Source: an uncultured Eubacteriales bacterium (GTDB lineage: Bacteria > Bacillota > Clostridia > Christensenellales > Pumilibacteraceae). Taken from it: a stretch of DNA of 10,221 nucleotides. The stretch is from NCBI GenBank assembly GCA_900555875.1, contig USNB01000032.1:1-10221 (forward strand), written 5' to 3'. The notes beneath the pieces are model-generated. The model worked only from the letters and a program-made list of their open reading frames with translations, searched no databases and was not told the origin of the DNA. Positions 7,231 to 10,221 of the stretch are shown here, in pieces. The translations under genes and the position numbers were made by a program. How positions within the stretch are numbered: the stretch's first letter is position 1; the number at the start of each line of letters is the position of its first letter.

Positions 7231-7965
7231 ATGAGCGGATACGCGCGTATAACCATTGACGATATAAAGGCGAGCGACGAAGCCGGGGCGCTCATCGATA
7301 TGCAGAGCAGATATCTCGAGACGCTCGGATATACCGAGCACGGACTCAGGCACGTCGGGTACGTCTCCAAAACGACGGCGAACATCCTGCGCGAGACGGG
7401 CGCGGACGAGCGCACGATCGAGCTGGGCGAGATCGCGGGCTGGCTGCACGACGTGGGCAATTCGCTCTCCCGCGCCTATCACGGGCTGACGGGCGGCGCT
7501 CTCGCTTACGGTATGCTCGTGCGCCTCGGTATGGATCCATCCGAAGCCGCGCATATCTCCAACGCGATCTCCAACCACGAGGAGGAGACGGGGGTCGCGG
7601 GCGATCCGCTGTCCGCAGCGCTCATACTTGCCGATAAGTCGGACGCGCACCGCTCGCGCATAAACAAAAAGACTTACGACGAGTTCGATATCCACGACCG
7701 CGTGAATATGTCGATAAAGAAGAACTATCTCGTCGTGGATCGCGGCAAAAAGGTGATACGCCTCGTCATCATAATGGATTCGACGTCCGCGCCCATGGAA
7801 TATCTTCAGATATATCTCGCGCGCATGGTGATGTGCGAAAAGGCGGCGGCACGGCTGGGATATGTCTTCGAGCTGGTTATAAACGGCGTGCTCATCAACC
7901 ATCACAAGCGTCCGAGAGGCAAACTCACGCTGTCATCCGACGAAGACATACTGTCGCAGGAATAG
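7231..7965 (+). CDS. HD-domain phosphohydrolase
   Basis: A 244-residue cytoplasmic metal-dependent hydrolase of the HD superfamily. Candidate ligands in order are His37 and His41 in YTEHGLRHVG, His73-Asp74 in GWLHDVGN, His84 in YHGLTGG, His116 in SNHEEETG and Asp135/Asp138 in ILADKSD. The rest (about 150-222) is a small alpha/beta extension containing FDIHDRVN, DYLQIYLARM-like helices and a final VINGVLI strand. HD enzymes of this size typically act on nucleotides or other phosphate esters; the substrate cannot be inferred. I recall this architecture, HD followed by the FDIHDRVN segment, as a widespread uncharacterised clostridial protein. The start is fixed by AAAGGGGG ending seven bases upstream. 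It begins directly after the HEAT-like stop (0 bp) and is the last gene before the terminator at 8055. Confidence 0.9.
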   Translation: MSGYARITIDDIKASDEAGALIDMQSRYLETLGYTEHGLRHVGYVSKTTANILRETGADERTIELGEIAGWLHDVGNSLSRAYHGLTGGALAYGMLVRLGMDPSEAAHISNAISNHEEETGVAGDPLSAALILADKSDAHRSRINKKTYDEFDIHDRVNMSIKKNYLVVDRGKKVIRLVIIMDSTSAPMEYLQIYLARMVMCEKAAARLGYVFELVINGVLINHHKRPRGKLTLSSDEDILSQE

Positions 7966-8005
7966 TCTTTGCGCCGCTGCCGTCGGCTGCGACCGCGCTT
8001 CTTGC

Positions 8006-8027
8006 CCGCGCGCGACACGGCGCGCGG
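8006..8027 (+). other. Very GC-rich hairpin after the operon
   Basis: CCGCGCGC (8006-8013) and GCGCGCGG (8020-8027) form an 8-bp all-GC stem with a 6-base loop, about 40 bases after the HD stop. It has no T-tract on either side, so it is not an intrinsic terminator by itself. It may act with the following terminator as a transcript-end stabiliser or pause. Confidence 0.5.
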
Positions 8028-8054
8028 TGCGAAAAACGAAACGATAATGAAACG

Positions 8055-8082
8055 CCCGCGAAAGCCTTTTGCCTTTCGCGGG
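8055..8082. terminator. Bidirectional intrinsic terminator
   Basis: A perfect 10-bp stem, CCCGCGAAAG (8055-8064) with CTTTCGCGGG (8073-8082), closes an 8-base loop. On the plus strand it is followed by TCATTGTTTATTTTATCTTG, a good T-rich tail for ending the rightward operon. On the minus strand it is followed by CGTTTCATTATCGTTTCG, also T-rich, so it can end the acyltransferase transcript, whose stop is 47 bases upstream on that strand. Confidence 0.9.
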
Positions 8083-8128
8083 TCATTGTTTATTTTATCT
8101 TGTTTTACGTGCGGCGCCCGATCGGGCT

Positions 8129-8926
8129 TCACAGGCTCTCCGTGCCTTCCGTCACCGTTCCGGCGCCGTATGCGCCGTCCGGCTCGCTTTCGGCGACGGG
8201 CGCCTCGTTCATGCCATTGCCGTATCTTTCCGCGAGCGCGTGTATGCGGCGGACGAATTCTTCGCACATCTCGTTTTCGGTCATGCAGTCGGACAATTCG
8301 CCGTAATAAAGCGGTTCGCCTATGTAAGCCTTTTTCCTGCCGGGGCAGTAGTAGACGGGATAGATCGGGATATCCGTGCCGCGCGTCTTTAAGTACAGTC
8401 GTGCGGCGAGCAAAAAGCCGCGCCGGAACTCCGCGGGCAGCTCATCGTATCCGTTTTCAGAGTTCTCTGGGAATATGATGACGGACACATCCTCATCCAG
8501 CGCCTGCATCGTGTATTCGTAAGTCGTTTTGATCTTCGTCCCGCGATATACGGGTATCAACCCCGCATAGCGGAACACGACGGGGTATATGGGCGCGAAC
8601 AGCGTGGCGCTTATCCATGCGCGCGGGCGGGAGTAGTGCAGCTTTTTGCGGTAGAAGATGCGGTAAAAATAGTTCCATCTTTCACGGAAGTTGCCGCCCG
8701 TTTCCCACGAACTCCATGTCATTATATTGTGGTCGATCTTGCGGAAAGCCGTCGTCAGATTGAACGGACCTTTCGCGCCGCAGTGATTGGAAGCGAATAT
8801 CGCCTTATGTTCGAGCGGAGCATCTTCCGTGTTCACTATATCGGCGGGACGTTTGAATATCCTCACGGCTTTTGTCAGGAACTTATTGAACCCTCGATCC
8901 TCTTTTCGTACTTTGAATCCTCTCAT
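8129..8926 (-). CDS. PlsC-like lysophospholipid acyltransferase, HX4D altered
   Basis: A 265-residue protein related to 1-acylglycerol-3-phosphate acyltransferases (LPLAT superfamily), which transfer fatty acyl groups to lysophospholipids at the membrane. Motif I appears as FASNHCGAKGPF (44-55), where His48 is present but the HX4D aspartate is replaced by Gly53. A motif-III equivalent is IIFPENSENGY (150-160) with Pro153 and Glu154, in place of FPEGTRS. A substrate-binding-like segment is LIPVYRG (123-129) and a motif-IV-like stretch is DIPIYPVYYC (185-194). A membrane-associating stretch lies at 104-122, and an acidic tail follows 240. The start at ATG 8926 is chosen because the frame upstream of it runs into the GNAT gene. 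No Shine-Dalgarno sequence precedes it. It follows GNAT by 14 bp. Family-level membership is clear; catalytic activity is uncertain, and it may be a divergent subfamily with another acceptor. Confidence 0.85.
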   Translation of the reverse strand: MRGFKVRKEDRGFNKFLTKAVRIFKRPADIVNTEDAPLEHKAIFASNHCGAKGPFNLTTAFRKIDHNIMTWSSWETGGNFRERWNYFYRIFYRKKLHYSRPRAWISATLFAPIYPVVFRYAGLIPVYRGTKIKTTYEYTMQALDEDVSVIIFPENSENGYDELPAEFRRGFLLAARLYLKTRGTDIPIYPVYYCPGRKKAYIGEPLYYGELSDCMTENEMCEEFVRRIHALAERYGNGMNEAPVAESEPDGAYGAGTVTEGTESL

Positions 8927-8932
8927 ATAATA

Positions 8933-8960
8933 GTTATATTCTATGCGTTTCCGTTGTCCG
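8933..8960 (-). promoter_or_regulatory. Candidate leaderless promoter of the acyltransferase
   Basis: On the minus strand CGGACA (8960-8955), a 16-base spacer and TATAAC (8938-8933) lie across the 3' end of the GNAT gene and the 14-bp gap. The expected +1, seven bases after the end of the -10 box, is position 8926, the A of the start codon. The -35 match is only 4 of 6, so it is weaker than the other two promoters. Confidence 0.55.
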
Positions 8961-9396
8961 AGTACATCTGTACGTAGCCGAGTTCCTTGTATCCCAGCTG
9001 CTCGTACAGTTTTTTTGCTCTGACATTGTCCGGTTCGATCTCGAGACGGTAGCGCGCGGCGGGAAAGCGGGAGACAGCTTCTCTCAAAAGCGCCGTGCCG
9101 GCTCCGCAGCCTCTTGCGGACGGTCTTACGTATACCTCGTCTATCCACACGACTTTTCCGCCGGCTTCCTGCGACCATGTGAGCGCCAACAGGATATATC
9201 CCGCATAAGCCCCGTCCTTTTCGGCGATGAGGGCGCGGGCGCAGCTCTGTCCGTCCATGAGTTCGGCGAACGTTTTCTCCATATGCGCGCGTGGGATGGA
9301 GTGAAGTACGGCGGGGGAATCATAAAATTCCTCCGACATTTTCAGATACTCCCCGCGGTCTCTTTCTTCTATTTCTCTTACGGTTATTCCCGTCAT
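8941..9396 (-). CDS. GNAT family N-acetyltransferase
   Basis: A 151-residue acetyl-CoA-dependent acetyltransferase of the single-domain GNAT fold, cytoplasmic. The acetyl-CoA pyrophosphate loop is visible as RGCGAG (95-100), preceded by strand 4 'VVWIDEVYVRP' (82-92), and the C-terminal EPDNVRAKKLYEQLGY (121-136) is the usual alpha4/strand region with the tyrosine-containing helix. The acceptor (small molecule or protein N-terminus) cannot be inferred. The start ATG 9396 has AAGGAG eight bases upstream, located in the 3' end of the XRE gene, and its ATG overlaps the XRE stop (ATGA, 9396-9393), showing tight translational coupling. A longer open frame upstream of 9396 is antisense-free but overlaps the XRE gene and is rejected. 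Confidence 0.93.
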   Translation of the reverse strand: MTGITVREIEERDRGEYLKMSEEFYDSPAVLHSIPRAHMEKTFAELMDGQSCARALIAEKDGAYAGYILLALTWSQEAGGKVVWIDEVYVRPSARGCGAGTALLREAVSRFPAARYRLEIEPDNVRAKKLYEQLGYKELGYVQMYSDNGNA

Positions 9397-10097
9397 CGTT
9401 CGCTCTCCTTTACGTCCTTCGCGCGCTTTTCGGGCGGCTCCTTTGAACGTATGCCGATATTGAGGTATTTGTTGAAATAAACAATGAGTATCTGCAGCGG
9501 CGCGCCGGCTGCGTATATGAGCGCCGTAAGCGGCTGCATCTGCATGACGGACAGATGTATGGATGCCAGCAGTCCCCACCATATCGTGGACATCACGATG
9601 AACGACGACCGGCGGTGGACAGCTATGAGAAATACGTAACACGCTACGGCGTCGAGCGGCAGATTGTAAACGAACAGTACCCAGTAATTATATCCCGTTT
9701 CCGAAAAAGCGGCGACGAGCACGTTACCGGCGTCGTCCCTGCCTTTCCCGATGAGGAACGTGAGAAGAAAGAACGCAATGAGCGTCATGCACAGCAGTGC
9801 GGAGCACGATACCAGGAGCAGCGCGCGTTTGAATCCGTACTGCGGCACGTCGCGCGAGGGGTCGAACTCCGCTTTACTGCGGGTCGCCGTCACTCCTCTC
9901 AGCATCTCGTCCACGGTGACTCCGTAAATGTCCGCGATCTTCATCAGCGTGAAAACGTCCGGACAGCCGTCGCCCCGTTCCCATTTGGATACGGATTTGT
10001 TTGAATAACCGAGTTTTTCGGCAAGTTCGGCTTGTGTCAGTCCCGCTTCTTTGCGCAACCGTATGAGATTGCCGGCGAGTCTTTCTTCGTCGTCCAT
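9393..10097 (-). CDS. XRE-family regulator with four membrane helices
   Basis: A 234-residue protein. Residues 8-67 form a Cro/C1-type helix-turn-helix: LIRLRKEAGLTQAELAEKLG then SNKSVSKWERGDGCPD, followed by LMKIADIYGVTVDEML, the usual end of the domain. After a short linker, hydrophobic helices lie at about 91-117, 136-160, 165-185 and 189-208, ending in a charged tail rich in Lys and Glu. This makes it a DNA-binding protein probably held at the membrane, perhaps sensing a membrane or small-molecule signal and controlling its own operon. The start at ATG 10097 lies 12 bases after the upstream LeuB-type stop, in the same frame, and no Shine-Dalgarno sequence is visible, so expression may depend on translational re-initiation. 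It overlaps the acetyltransferase by 4 bp. The DNA target is unknown. Confidence 0.92.
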   Translation of the reverse strand: MDDEERLAGNLIRLRKEAGLTQAELAEKLGYSNKSVSKWERGDGCPDVFTLMKIADIYGVTVDEMLRGVTATRSKAEFDPSRDVPQYGFKRALLLVSCSALLCMTLIAFFLLTFLIGKGRDDAGNVLVAAFSETGYNYWVLFVYNLPLDAVACYVFLIAVHRRSSFIVMSTIWWGLLASIHLSVMQMQPLTALIYAAGAPLQILIVYFNKYLNIGIRSKEPPEKRAKDVKESER

Positions 10098-10109
10098 GTC
10101 CGCGGCGTT

Positions 10110-10221
10110 TCAGGCGCGTACGCGCTCTGCGATCAGTCTGCCGGCTTCCGCGCAGCCCGTGCGTCTGCCTTCTCCGAGGTCGGGCGTGCGCCAGCCGTCC
10201 GCGAGGAATTTTTCCACCGCG
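10110..10221 (-). CDS. leuB: C-terminal fragment of a LeuB-type dehydrogenase
   Basis: Thirty-six residues to the TGA at 10112-10110 begin AVEKFLADGWRTPDL and end LIAERVRA. This matches the C-terminus of 3-isopropylmalate dehydrogenase, which has the pattern 'AV..VL..G.RT.D......G..EMGDLIAERL', an NAD-dependent oxidative decarboxylase of leucine synthesis in the cytoplasm. Here the conserved EMGD is replaced by EAG, so a related isocitrate- or tartrate-type decarboxylating dehydrogenase of the same superfamily remains possible. Only the end is inside the window, so catalytic residues cannot be checked. It is upstream of and probably co-transcribed with the XRE regulator, an unusual neighbour for a leucine gene. 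Confidence 0.7.
   Translation of the reverse strand, partial: AVEKFLADGWRTPDLGEGRRTGCAEAGRLIAERVRA

Noticed and set aside
8116..8127. 12-bp palindrome GCCCGATCGGGC next to the acyltransferase stop
   Set aside because: With no loop it cannot form a useful RNA hairpin, and a single such palindrome is expected by chance in GC-rich DNA.
8927..9178. Longer acyltransferase starting at 9178
   Set aside because: The added 84 residues overlap the GNAT gene in another frame, are Arg-rich and show no homology to LPLAT proteins; the family-like sequence begins at 8926.
9397..9642. Longer GNAT protein starting at 9642
   Set aside because: It would overlap the XRE gene by about 250 bases, whereas ATG 9396 has a good ribosome binding site and normal GNAT length.

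Overview
The window looks like a chromosomal segment from a moderately GC-rich member of the Clostridia (Bacillota). The grounds are AGGAGG-type ribosome binding sites, -35/-10 promoters of the sigma-A kind, an extended clostridial-looking MgtE, an HD protein of a type I associate with Clostridia, a membrane-anchored XRE regulator and an acyltransferase of a form I recall from that class. Isoleucine is written mostly as ATA or ATC and hardly ever as ATT, an unusual choice for DNA of this composition. A lineage such as Christensenellales is only a guess. I see no phage, transposon, CRISPR, tRNA or rRNA signature. The region is densely packed housekeeping and hypothetical genes, and no gene-free stretch exceeds 300 bases.

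Layout. (1) Positions 1-203 hold the 3' end of an unrecognised + strand gene. (2) A gap with a strong hairpin (252-282) serves as terminator for mgtE, which reads leftward (372-2141) and encodes a CBS-regulated magnesium channel with a duplicated N-terminal domain. (3) A 185-bp divergent promoter region (2142-2326) carries a consensus-like promoter for mgtE, another for the rightward operon, and an operator-like inverted repeat between them. (4) A rightward five-gene operon (2327-7965) encodes an M20 amidohydrolase, a six-helix membrane protein with a charged tail (YesL/DUF624-like), a TPR-like protein, a HEAT-repeat-like protein and an HD-domain phosphohydrolase; gaps are 37, 17, -4 and 0 bp. 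(5) A bidirectional terminator (8055-8082) separates it from (6) a leftward group (10221 to 8129): the C-terminus of a LeuB-type dehydrogenase, an XRE regulator with four membrane helices, a GNAT acetyltransferase overlapping it by 4 bp, and a PlsC-like acyltransferase.

How the parts fit. The rightward cluster joins one recognisable enzyme and one recognisable phosphohydrolase to three proteins of unknown role (membrane, TPR, HEAT), the sort of helical-repeat scaffolds that often form complexes; their tight coupling suggests a shared task that I cannot name. The leftward group pairs a membrane-bound regulator with two acyl-transfer enzymes.

The most notable signals are these. Two genes, the M20 gene and the PlsC-like gene, have a -10 box placed so that the predicted transcription start is the A of the ATG and have no Shine-Dalgarno sequence, so they look leaderless, while almost all other starts have good ribosome binding sites. 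MgtE carries two tandem copies of its N domain. The acyltransferase lacks the aspartate of the HX4D motif.
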